This document shows positions 26,174 to 37,712 of a stretch of DNA of 64,000 nucleotides, piece by piece. Origin of the DNA: Acidobacteriota bacterium (GTDB lineage: Bacteria; Acidobacteriota; Blastocatellia; RBC074); the NCBI GenBank assembly GCA_016710075.1, contig JADJLO010000007.1:196151-260150 (forward strand). The letters run 5' to 3'. The first letter of the stretch is position 1; the number at the start of each line of letters is the position of its first letter. Both the position numbers and the translations under genes were made by a program. The notes under the pieces were generated by a model. It was not told the DNA's origin, did not search any database, and saw only the letters and a program-made list of their open reading frames with translations.

Positions 26174-26863
26174 CTAGAATTCCAGCCTCCAGAATGCGCC
26201 GATGACATGCAGGAAGCCCGGATTGACTCGCGCGTCCCACTGCCTCATGTAAAATCCGTCAAAAGTTACATGTTTGGTTATTGGCACGCGTGCGCCTGAA
26301 AACAACTGGGTTCTGTTCCATGCCTTGAAGCGAGTGTCATAATAAGGTTCGATCGCCAGATAAGGGGTGAGCTTGATCTGTCTGAAGGTCATGCCACGCT
26401 CAAGCTGAAGCCGGTTTCGATAGCGCCAGGAAGTGCGGTGGTTGACGTCGCGCCATTCGACACGGTTTCTGTCGGTCAAGACGAATTTGTGAACAAGATA
26501 GATCCTCGGAGTGATATCCATATGGATTCTGTGCTCTCGAGCTTGTCTCTCGGGCGTCGGCTCGGAGTTGATGTAACGATACTGGACCGAGCTCGACAGA
26601 TACCTGCCCCAGATCCTGTTAAGTCCTATGCCTGCCTGCTCGTTGACAAGAGCCGAATTGTTGCGCCCCAGCCTGATCGTTCCGAAAAGCACCAGGTTCA
26701 GATTTTGGGCAATCCGGATATTGGCCTGCGTATCCGGCCAGAACTGGGAATCAAGATTCGGATTGTCGGATTGCTGGGCGCAGATCTTCGCCCTGCTCAG
26801 GATCATGAAAATGAATATGCCGGCCGCTGCGAAGACGACGGGCTTACGGTTGTCTCTGATCAA
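26174..26863 (-). CDS. DUF2490 family outer membrane-type protein
   Basis: About 230 residues. DUF2490 pattern: SQFWPDTQANIRIAQNLNL, RVEWRDVNHRTSWRYRNRLQLE and a closing beta strand ending in Phe (FWRLEF), as in outer membrane barrels. The start is uncertain. TTG 26863 yields a clean signal peptide (PVVFAAAGIFIFMILSRAKI). GTG 26896 would overlap the upstream hydrolase stop. The ATG at 27001 lies deep inside the upstream gene and is unlikely. Same-strand overlap or near-overlap suggests one transcript with the hydrolase. Confidence 0.75.
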   Translation of the reverse strand: MIRDNRKPVVFAAAGIFIFMILSRAKICAQQSDNPNLDSQFWPDTQANIRIAQNLNLVLFGTIRLGRNNSALVNEQAGIGLNRIWGRYLSSSVQYRYINSEPTPERQAREHRIHMDITPRIYLVHKFVLTDRNRVEWRDVNHRTSWRYRNRLQLERGMTFRQIKLTPYLAIEPYYDTRFKAWNRTQLFSGARVPITKHVTFDGFYMRQWDARVNPGFLHVIGAFWRLEF

Positions 26864-26882
26864 CGGGGTAGTTCCATCCTTG

Positions 26883-27899
26883 TCATCGCCAGACACGCCT
26901 GAAGAAGTTGATAATGTGCCAGGCGTCCATATATTTGAACGGGCCTTTGCCGATTGTGTAATGACCGCAGGGTAATAATATCTTGTCGTGGGGGACTCCA
27001 TGCCGGTCGCAATCTTCGAAGAAGATTCTGGTCAAATCGGGAAGAAAAGTCAGATCATATGTTGCAGATATCAGCAGCGCCGGCCTCCGCACCGTCGGCA
27101 ATCTGTGGGAGAGTGCGCTCGGGCTGATCGCACTCCAGACACCGCGCACTTCTTCCGCCGTCAGCTCGCCTTCAAGCGCCTTGCGGATGTGAGAAGTCGT
27201 CAGGGCTCTCCAGACTACATCCCCGAACCAGCTTGAGACCATGTTGAACACCCCGGCGTCGAGCCGATCATCGTGAATGAAGGCCAGCCACGAAACGCAG
27301 GAGCCAATGCTCGATCCCATGACCCCCACCTTGCTGAAACCCTGCGAGTAAAGCCAGTCCGCCGCCCGCCTGATATCCTGCACCGACTGACGCACCGACT
27401 GGATCGTCCTTCCGATGTTGGCGCTGATCATGTAATCGGCCCGCGTCAGTTCTTCCGGCATTCGATCGTCGTGATAGGGCAGGCTCATCCTGACGGCCGA
27501 GATGCCGAAACGATTGAGCGTCTGGCAGAGCGCCACGTGAGACTGATCGTCGGCATTCCACTGAGGCGAGACGATGACCACTCGATCATTCGCCCCGGCC
27601 GGAAAAACCCTCGCCTGAACCGTGTTGTTCTTCTCGTATGGCGTGGCGATGCTGCTCGGAAACTTCAGCCAGAATCCGTTGAAGTCGTATTCACCGGGAT
27701 CGAGCGGAGGCGGAGTGAAGAACCCTTCACTGTCCTCGATCGACCGGGTATTGAACTCTCTGATGAACTGGTGCGGATCCTGAGCCTCACTCCCCCCTGA
27801 AAGAAATTCGATGCCCCATTCGAAAGGCCTTATCTGCCTCGCATCGATATCACGGGCATAAAACTTATGCTCCAGGCTGTGCATGTACTTCCGCAACAT
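26883..27899 (-). CDS. Alpha/beta hydrolase, ABHD18-like
   Basis: 338 residues, cytoplasmic. Nucleophile elbow VGVMGSSIGSCVSW (Ser in GSSIG), acidic residue in LLISATYDLTFLP and His in LLPCGHYTIGKGPFKY. These together match the ABHD18/DUF2048-like group. Catalytic activity is not established for the family. It precedes the DUF2490 gene directly. Confidence 0.82.
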   Translation of the reverse strand: MLRKYMHSLEHKFYARDIDARQIRPFEWGIEFLSGGSEAQDPHQFIREFNTRSIEDSEGFFTPPPLDPGEYDFNGFWLKFPSSIATPYEKNNTVQARVFPAGANDRVVIVSPQWNADDQSHVALCQTLNRFGISAVRMSLPYHDDRMPEELTRADYMISANIGRTIQSVRQSVQDIRRAADWLYSQGFSKVGVMGSSIGSCVSWLAFIHDDRLDAGVFNMVSSWFGDVVWRALTTSHIRKALEGELTAEEVRGVWSAISPSALSHRLPTVRRPALLISATYDLTFLPDLTRIFFEDCDRHGVPHDKILLPCGHYTIGKGPFKYMDAWHIINFFRRVWR

Positions 27900-27933
27900 A
27901 AATTAATTCAAGTACAGATATCGTCTGATCTGG

Positions 27934-29007
27934 CTATTTCCTGAAACTGAAATTGGTGAAGGTGATGCCGACCCCGGTAGTAAAGAGCAGGTCATTGTTT
28001 TTCGAACCCGCCACAGGATTGCTCAGATATCGATTGCTGGCCGTCACCTGCCAAGTCAGCCATCTGGTCAGCCGCGTATTGAGTGAACTGTCGAACGTGA
28101 TGCGATACTCCCCCGTCTCGCTCATGTTCGGAAAGAACTGCATCCTCTCCTTGAACAGCACCCGATCGTTGAGTCTGAGCGAAAGATCCTCCCCGACAAG
28201 AATCTCCGCAGTGTTTCGCTTCAGACCCGTGGAGAAATTTTCCTTGTTGTAGGCTCCGCCGCCGAAGACCTGAAACTGCGTCCGGTCATTCTTGACTAGA
28301 GTGTAACCGAGGCCTCCGCCCAGGACCGATCTCAGGTCAAGCAACTGGATTTCGTTTTTTTCGAAATCGGCGAACCCAAAAGCCGAGAGCCGCCCGCTGA
28401 TCACGATCTCATACCTGCCGCCCCCGCGGATCGCATTGGCTGTAGTTTCCGTCACCCCTTTGGTCTTGTTCTTCGCATTGATATATGCCGCATAAAGCGA
28501 TGTCTTGTCGCGCCTCGTCTGGCGGCTCAGATTCGAACCCAGCGCGATTGTGTTCGTCCGGGTGTTTCCCGTCGTCAGGTTGTAGCCGAAATCCAGACCG
28601 CCGTTCCACAGGTCCACCCACCTCGGTTTGAGCAGCCGCTCGTGCGCTTCCTGCTCCGATTGAGAACGTATCGCCTGCAACTTCGCCGGCTCAACCTCAA
28701 TCGTCCCTCCATCCCTGACCGCAACCTCGTATCTTCCCGCCTTCGTCTCGACCTTCCCCGTCAGGGTTTTCCCGTCGGACAACGCAAAATAGAGCTGCTG
28801 ATCCGAGCTTATCCCCGCTATCGCTTCGGCCGAAACCGTGACATCTCCCGCATAATCGGTCTTGATCGTCAATGCCTTGCCGTCCGATTTGACAATCTTC
28901 CCCGTCAGCCGGTCGCCGTTCTTCAGCTTGATCTCATCCGCCAGCCCGTTCGCCACCAGCATCAGCGCCATAAATAATAAAATCACTACAGTTTTTAATG
29001 TTTTCAA
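27934..29007 (-). CDS. DUF481 outer membrane protein with SH3-like N-terminus
   Basis: 357 residues, signal peptide about 1-24. Residues 25-115 contain two small beta modules (IKLKNGDRLTGKIVKSDGK and YFALSDGKTLTGKVETK). From about 130 a DUF481 barrel starts (WNGGLDFGYNLTTGNTRTNT) and ends with alternating strands and a terminal FSFRK. Probably an outer membrane beta-barrel; ligand unknown. Confidence 0.87.
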   Translation of the reverse strand: MKTLKTVVILLFMALMLVANGLADEIKLKNGDRLTGKIVKSDGKALTIKTDYAGDVTVSAEAIAGISSDQQLYFALSDGKTLTGKVETKAGRYEVAVRDGGTIEVEPAKLQAIRSQSEQEAHERLLKPRWVDLWNGGLDFGYNLTTGNTRTNTIALGSNLSRQTRRDKTSLYAAYINAKNKTKGVTETTANAIRGGGRYEIVISGRLSAFGFADFEKNEIQLLDLRSVLGGGLGYTLVKNDRTQFQVFGGGAYNKENFSTGLKRNTAEILVGEDLSLRLNDRVLFKERMQFFPNMSETGEYRITFDSSLNTRLTRWLTWQVTASNRYLSNPVAGSKNNDLLFTTGVGITFTNFSFRK

Positions 29008-29162
29008 GCGTATTCTTGCTCCTGGTTTTTTTTATAGATTTCCCGGATCCCCCCGGTTTGATTGATAAAGGAATGATAAATGCGTTTGTCCATTATGTCG
29101 ATACGTACAGGTACGTAGCACGGGTTACTCTTCAATCACCCTCAGGCCCTTGGAGTAATTGA

Positions 29163-29191
29163 TTGACAAAAATGTTGCAGTGGTTTAATAA
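29163..29191 (+). promoter_or_regulatory. Candidate sigma-70 promoter for the sigma-54 activator gene
   Basis: A perfect -35 TTGACA (29163-29168), 17-bp spacer and weak -10 TAATAA (29186-29191) lie about 34 bp before ATG 29225. Confidence 0.5.
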
Positions 29192-29224
29192 ACATACAAA
29201 ATTGTCGAAACGGGATTTCAACTT

Positions 29225-30574
<1,350 letters not shown>

Positions 30575-30750
30575 CTTCTCGCTTGCCCTGATTCGCCAGT
30601 TCAATACTATTCAGATCGATTTAAAATCAAACCAGGGAAATACCGGAGAAATAAATCACCCCGGTAAAAAATCATTCCCGGTTTTTTAATTCCTTCCGTG
30701 GTTTGGCAATTCATACAATAATGTATTTCTTTTTCATCAAAGTTACATAA

Positions 30751-30800
30751 TTGGCAGGCCAAAAGATTTCCGCCGAATCTCGTTCACCGGCCAAAAAGCC
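30751..30800 (+). promoter_or_regulatory. Candidate upstream activator sites
   Basis: The palindrome TTGGC-AG-GCCAA (30751-30762) and the related GGCCAAAAAGCC (30789-30800) lie 47-96 bp upstream of the -24 element, where enhancer-binding proteins bind. Match to a known binding site is not claimed. Confidence 0.4.
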
Positions 30801-30846
30801 AGCATAATCAGCCCTTTAATTGGGTATTGCCGGACAAATCGATGAC

Positions 30847-30862
30847 TGGCAGGGTATTTGCA
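30847..30862 (+). promoter_or_regulatory. Sigma-54 (-24/-12) promoter of glutamine synthetase
   Basis: TGGCAGGGTATTTGCA fits the sigma-54 consensus TGGCAC-N5-TTGCW at both GG and GC with exact spacing; only the sixth base differs. It lies 66 bp before ATG 30929. Confidence 0.85.
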
Positions 30863-30928
30863 TAGTTGAATGAGTTTGGAAGAGTTATTTTTAGTAAGAC
30901 ATCATCAAAAACCTAATCAGGAGAAAGT

Positions 30929-32981
30929 ATGAGCATGACAGGAAATCAGGGCCGACTTTGGGCTATTGGAGAAGTGGTCAACCGGACGCCGCGGACGATA
31001 GGGAACGGAAGCAGGGTATCCGATTATTTTGGGTGCAACACCTTCAATCAGAAGGTGATGTCGGAGAAGCTGCCGAAGGATGTCTATCGATCGCTGCAAA
31101 AGACGATGCATTCCGGGCACAAGCTGGATCTGGGGATAGCGCCGATAGTTGCGCATGCCGTCAAGGAGTGGGCGTTGGAGAAGGGGGCCACCCACTATTG
31201 TCACTGGTTTCAACCGAACACGGGAGGGACGGCAGAAAAGCATGACACTTTTCTGACGATAGACAGCGATGGAGCGCCGATAGAGCGTTTTTCGGCGAGT
31301 CAGCTGGTTCAGAGTGAGCCGGATGCATCGAGTTTCCCGTCCGGCGGAATGCGTGCGACATTCGAAGCCAGGGGCTACACAGCCTGGGATCCTTCAAGCC
31401 CTATTTTCATTATGGACGGACCCAACGGGAAGACGCTTTGTATCCCGTCGGTCTTTATCTCCTATCACGGTCAGGCGCTCGACAAAAAGACGCCGCTGCT
31501 GCGATCGGTGCAGTACCTGAGCACGCAGGCAGTGCGTGTGCTCAGGCTTTTCGGCAAGGCTACCGATCACGTAGAAGCGACGCTGGGTCCGGAGCAGGAG
31601 TATTTTCTGATTGACGAAGCGTTCTATTCGCTGCGACCAGACCTTGTGGCTGCGGGGCGAACCTTGATTGGAGCGAAGCCACCCAAGGGCCAGGAGCTGG
31701 AGGATCAGTATTTCGGGAGCATCAAGGCGCGGATTCTTGCCTTCATGCAGGAGGTCGAGCATGAGCTTTTCAAGCTCGGCGTCCCGGTGAAGACGCGGCA
31801 CAACGAGGTTGCGCCGTGTCAGTTCGAATCGGCGCCGGTTTTTGAACTGGTCAGTGTGGCAACGGATCATAATCAGCTAACGATGGAGATGCTCCGCCGC
31901 GTTGCCAAGCGCCACAATCTGGCGTTTCTGGTGCATGAGAAACCATTTGCAGGCATCAACGGCAGCGGTAAGCACAACAACTGGTCAATGGCCACATCGG
32001 AAGGGGAGAATCTGCTTGAGCCGGGTAGCACCCCCTCCGAAAACCTGCAATTCCTGGTGATACTGATGGCGACTCTCAAAGGGGTTTACAAGTATTCGGG
32101 ATTGCTGCGGGCGGCGATTGCATTATCGGGAAATGATCACCGGCTGGGAGCGAACGAGGCGCCGCCGGCGATCATCTCGGTCTTCCTTGGCGAGGCGCTG
32201 ACGAAGGTTCTCGATGCCATAGAGAGCGGCAACCTGCAGGGTGCGAATACTGAGAAGCAGGTGATCAACCTGAAGATCTCGAAGCTTCCCGAAGTGGCCA
32301 AGGACAATACGGATCGCAACCGGACATCGCCTTTCGCCTTCACCGGAAACAAGTTCGAATTCCGCGCAGTCGCCTCGAGTTCATCGCCTGCCACGCCTAT
32401 GGCCACTCTCAATGCCGCGGTCGGCGAGTCGCTCGGCGAGATTGCAGACGCCATCGAGGCGCGGATGAAGAAGGGGGCAGCCTTCGACAAGGTCGTCATG
32501 GATGTCGTCAGGGAATGGATTAAAGAGACAAAGGCGATCCGTTTCGAAGGCAACAACTATTCCGACGAATGGGTCGTGGAAGCCGCTAAACGCGGGCTGC
32601 CGAATCTGCGCAAGACGCCGGAGGCCCTGGCCCAGCTCAAGACCGGCGCGGCCAAAAAGCTCTTCAAGAAATCGGGCGTTCACACCAACGAAGAGCTCGA
32701 AGCCCGCTACAGGGCTGAGCAAGGATTCGATATCCGGGCAGGTGGCCCAGATTCAAAATATTACGGATCTGATCTCCGGCCTCAACAATGCCTTGAGTTC
32801 GTTCGATCAGGCTGTCGAAAAGGCCGAAACCGATAGTATAGAAAAGAAAGCCGAAGCTCTCGCCTACAAGGTCTCCCCTGAAATGGAGGCCGTGCGCGAA
32901 TACTGCGACAAACTCGAAGGTGTCGTTGACGATACTCTCTGGCCGTTGCCCAAGTATCGCGAAATGCTCTTCCTCTGCTAG
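30929..32981 (+). CDS. glnN: Glutamine synthetase type III, C-terminal deletion/frame break
   Basis: AGGAG precedes ATG 30929. The main frame is open to 32836 (635 residues) and carries the GSIII features: N-terminal TIGNGSRVSDYFGCNTFNQKVM, catalytic-domain EQEYFLID, and PFAGINGSGKHNNWSM near residue 340. After TNEELEARYRAEQ (about 32,720) the frame loses similarity. The proper C-terminal helices continue in another frame (QVAQIQNITDLISGLNNALS ... CDKLEGVV ... WPLPKYREMLFLC, stop 32981). The segment normally between them, roughly 40-60 residues, is missing. The family is about 700-730 residues. The enzyme makes glutamine from glutamate, ammonia and ATP. Strong terminator at 33012. Confidence 0.9.
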
Positions 32982-33011
32982 AAGCAGAACAACCTGACAG
33001 ATTAATTAACC

Positions 33012-33059
33012 GAAGCAAACGAAATTATTCAGCCTTTAATTTCGTTTGCTTCTTTTTTT
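33012..33059 (+). terminator. Rho-independent terminator after glutamine synthetase
   Basis: A 14-bp perfect stem GAAGCAAACGAAAT (33012-33025) / ATTTCGTTTGCTTC (33039-33052) with a T7 tract. Confidence 0.95.
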
Positions 33060-33223
33060 GGCTGCTCTCCGATAAACCCTGAATCTCCCGCCTTCAGATT
33101 CCTGATAAATAGCTGCAACAATCCCTGATAATTAATCGTTCCACTTTTTAGCCGGACCTTCTGATTAAATTCAAAAGGCAGGTAAAAGCGGGATCCTTAA
33201 GAAAGACGAACCATTCCTCGCAT

Positions 33224-34447
33224 ATGAGATTTATAGAGTCGATAAAACTTGCCTTGTCGTCGCTCAGGGCGCATACGCTGCGTTCGTTTTTGACGCTGCT
33301 CGGAGTGATTTTCGGAGTCATGACGGTGGTGGCGGTTGCGGCAGTGATTGAAGGCTTCTTCAGGTACGTCGATCGAACGGTGACCGCCGACCTTGGGACG
33401 AACACGGTGATAGTCGATAAATACGGGATGATCACCAGCTTCGACGAGTTCATCACTGCGAGCAAGCGCAACAAGGATTTGAAGCTTGAGGATCTGGCTT
33501 ATTTGCAGGAACGGATGACGCTGGCGAAAGACATAGGGGCACAAGGAGATGCGAATGCGGAAGTCAGATCGTCTGATCAGAAGCTGACAAACATTTCGGT
33601 TCGCGGGGTGTCGGCGGGGATGATCAACATCGACACGGTCCAGCCTGAGTTTGGCCGATACATCGACGGCAGCGACAATGAGCGCCGCCGCAACGTGGTT
33701 CTGGTCGGTTCCGAGATTGCAGACAAGCTGTTCAACAAGCGTGATGTGACCGGCAGAGAGGTCAAGATCAACGGCATGCCTTTCGAGGTGATCGGCGTAG
33801 CTAAGGAGCAGGGATCATTCTTCGGTCAGTCGCGAGACGAATTCATCATCATGCCGCTCACTGCATTTCAGAAGTATTGGGGGACGCGCAGAAGCCTGAC
33901 GATCTCGATCAAGGCTCCTGACAATGCAAATCTGGATGAGGTTCAGGATCAGGTGAGGATGTTGATGCGGGCTCGCCACCGCCTGGGATACAGCGAGAAG
34001 GACACGTTTGGGCTGGTCACGGCGGAAGCGATCAACAACTTCGTCCAGGCGATATTCGGGATCATCGCCGCAGTCGCACTGGGCATCACCTCAATTTCAC
34101 TGATTGTCGGCGGAATCGTCATCATGAACATCATGCTGGTGACCGTTACCGAGCGTACCCGCGAGATTGGAATCCGAAAGAGCCTTGGAGCCCGGCGCCG
34201 CGACATTCTGTGGCAATTCCTGGTTGAATCGACGACGTTGTCGCTGGCGGGAGGGCTCGCAGGGCTTGGCATCGCCTGGGCGATTTCGGTGCTGCTGACC
34301 AGATTCACTCCGATTCCGGCCGAGCTTCCAATCTGGGCAGCGGTACTTGCCATCGCGGTTTCGAGCGGAGTCGGTCTGATCTTCGGGATCTATCCTGCCT
34401 GGAAAGCGGCCAAACTGGATCCAATAGTGGCCTTGAGAGCGGAGTGA
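33224..34447 (+). CDS. MacB-type ABC transporter permease (group A)
   Basis: 407 residues. One N-terminal membrane helix (about 18-45, LTLLGVIFGVMTVVAVAAVI), a periplasmic MacB core domain (about 50-270), then three helices in an FtsX domain (IIAAVALGITSISLIVGGIVIMNIMLV, followed by TERTREIGIRKSLGARRRDI). It ends PAWKAAKLDPIVALRAE. MacB-type permeases couple ATP hydrolysis to mechanical work on periplasmic partners. No ATPase or adaptor gene is adjacent. Overlaps the next permease by 4 bp. Closely related to the gene at 42827. Confidence 0.93.
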   Translation: MRFIESIKLALSSLRAHTLRSFLTLLGVIFGVMTVVAVAAVIEGFFRYVDRTVTADLGTNTVIVDKYGMITSFDEFITASKRNKDLKLEDLAYLQERMTLAKDIGAQGDANAEVRSSDQKLTNISVRGVSAGMINIDTVQPEFGRYIDGSDNERRRNVVLVGSEIADKLFNKRDVTGREVKINGMPFEVIGVAKEQGSFFGQSRDEFIIMPLTAFQKYWGTRRSLTISIKAPDNANLDEVQDQVRMLMRARHRLGYSEKDTFGLVTAEAINNFVQAIFGIIAAVALGITSISLIVGGIVIMNIMLVTVTERTREIGIRKSLGARRRDILWQFLVESTTLSLAGGLAGLGIAWAISVLLTRFTPIPAELPIWAAVLAIAVSSGVGLIFGIYPAWKAAKLDPIVALRAE

Positions 34448-35706
34448 TTTCACCAATGTTATTTTACAAACATCAATTAAGAGAGCTTTTCGCGCAGGCC
34501 ATGGTTACGCTGTGGTTGCATAAGTTCAGGTCATTTCTGACGGTTCTCGGAGTCGTCATCGGAACGGCGACGGTGATAGGCGTGGCCTCGCTGGCGAGCG
34601 GTCTCGAATCGGGAGTCAGGGAACAGATCGAGCAGTTCGGGACAAACGTGGCCTTCGTCAGCCGCATGGGCGGCGGCCCGCGCCATTCTGACTTCACCGA
34701 GGAGGAGCGCAAGCGCAAACCGATAACTCTTGAAGACGCCATCGCTCTGAGCCAGTTGCCGAGCGCTACGGCGGCATCCCCGATACTTGTTCCTCCAGGC
34801 ATGCCCCCTTCAGTCAAGTTCCGCAACAACGAAGTCCGGACGCCACAGATTCGAGGCGTCTGGGCCGCGTATGCCAATACGCGTGAAGTCAGCATCGCCA
34901 GAGGCCGTTTCTTCAGCGAGGCGGAAGACGAGCACAGGATGGAGGTCGCCATCATAGGAAGCGAGATCGCCGACAAACTGCTCGGCGGTTATGAGCCGCT
35001 CGAAAAAGAGATCATCATCGGCAACAAGGTTTTCAAGGTCATCGGCGTGCTTGAAAAATCCAAAAGCCCGTTTGGCGGTGGCGGACCGCAGGTCGACAGC
35101 ATGGTCTTCATCCCCTACAACGTCATGCACCTCATGTTCCCGGCTCAGCAGGATAATTTCGTGGCGATCGGAGCCGCCAGCGGCAATCTCGACAAGCTTG
35201 TCGATGAAGCCACAGAACTCATGCGGCGGCGGCGGCAGGTACCTTCCGATCAACCAAACAGCTTCGAAATCAGTACTCCCACCGGCATGATGGAAAGCTT
35301 CAACAAAATTCTGCTCATGGTTTCGCTGATTGTCATCCCAATCGTCGGAGTCGCGCTGCTGGTAGGCGGCATCGGCGTCATGAATATCATGCTGGTCTCG
35401 GTCACCGAGAGGACAAAAGAGATCGGCGTTCGCAGGGCCATCGGCGCGCAGCGAAAAGACATCATCTGGCAGTTCCTGCTCGAAGCCAGCACGCTCACCG
35501 GCATCGGCGGCCTGCTCGGAATCGCCCTCGGATTTCTGATCAGCCTGCTGCTCAACTTGCTGATGCCCAGCCTGCCGTCCAAAGTGCCTCTTCTCTACGT
35601 TTTCATCGGGTTTTCAGTCTCGGTCGCCATCGGCCTGGTCGCGGGAATCTATCCGGCCTTCAAGGCTTCGAGACTCGATCCGATCGAGGCGCTCAGATAC
35701 GAGTAA
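34444..35706 (+). CDS. MacB-type ABC transporter permease (group B)
   Basis: 420 residues from GTG 34444, overlapping the previous stop (GTGA). ATG 34456 is an alternative. Same layout: N-terminal helix (SFLTVLGVVIGTATVIGVASL), periplasmic domain (about 50-280, with FGGGGPQVDSMVFIPYNV), and FtsX domain with GVALLVGGIGVMNIMLVSVTERTKEIGVRRAIGA. Ends FKASRLDPIEALRYE. Translational coupling suggests a heteromeric A-B permease. Resembles 45991-47109. Confidence 0.93.
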   Translation: MISPMLFYKHQLRELFAQAMVTLWLHKFRSFLTVLGVVIGTATVIGVASLASGLESGVREQIEQFGTNVAFVSRMGGGPRHSDFTEEERKRKPITLEDAIALSQLPSATAASPILVPPGMPPSVKFRNNEVRTPQIRGVWAAYANTREVSIARGRFFSEAEDEHRMEVAIIGSEIADKLLGGYEPLEKEIIIGNKVFKVIGVLEKSKSPFGGGGPQVDSMVFIPYNVMHLMFPAQQDNFVAIGAASGNLDKLVDEATELMRRRRQVPSDQPNSFEISTPTGMMESFNKILLMVSLIVIPIVGVALLVGGIGVMNIMLVSVTERTKEIGVRRAIGAQRKDIIWQFLLEASTLTGIGGLLGIALGFLISLLLNLLMPSLPSKVPLLYVFIGFSVSVAIGLVAGIYPAFKASRLDPIEALRYE

Positions 35707-35707
35707 G

Positions 35708-35953
35708 AAGTTTAAAGTCCAAAGTTTAAAGTTCAAAGTTTAAAGTCGTTGGTTCCTGAATAGCTGGATCGTTGCTTTGAGCAGTTCTCTGATCAATGCA
35801 TGATTTTTTACCTGAGTATAGTTCAATGAGCACTTCGATATACTGCTGTCATCTCATCACGACTTTAAGCTTTAAACTTTAAACTTTGGACTCTAAACTT
35901 CCTCCTCGCTCTGCCTGCCCTTTAAACTTTAGACTTTAAACTTTAAACTTCCG
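35708..35953. repeat. RACTTTR heptad element upstream of ilvD
   Basis: Left arm 35708-35747 (AAGTTTAAAGTCCAAAGTTT and further units), then about 113 bp of core. Two right arms follow: 35861-35901 (GACTTTAAGCTTTAAACTTT...) and 35929-35953 (CTTTAAACTTTAGACTTTAA...). No gene in the 304-bp gap. Confidence 0.85.
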
Positions 35954-36010
35954 CTCTTGATCGATAATCAAATTAAGTGGAAGGGGTGTTTGACAGATCT
36001 TCAGTCTGTC

Positions 36011-37699
<1,689 letters not shown>

Positions 37700-37712
37700 T
37701 CCACAAGGGAAG

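Noticed and set aside
29163..29182. Sigma-54 promoter before the activator gene
   Set aside because: TTGCA is present but no GG doublet at the required distance; the TTGACA fits a sigma-70 -35 better.
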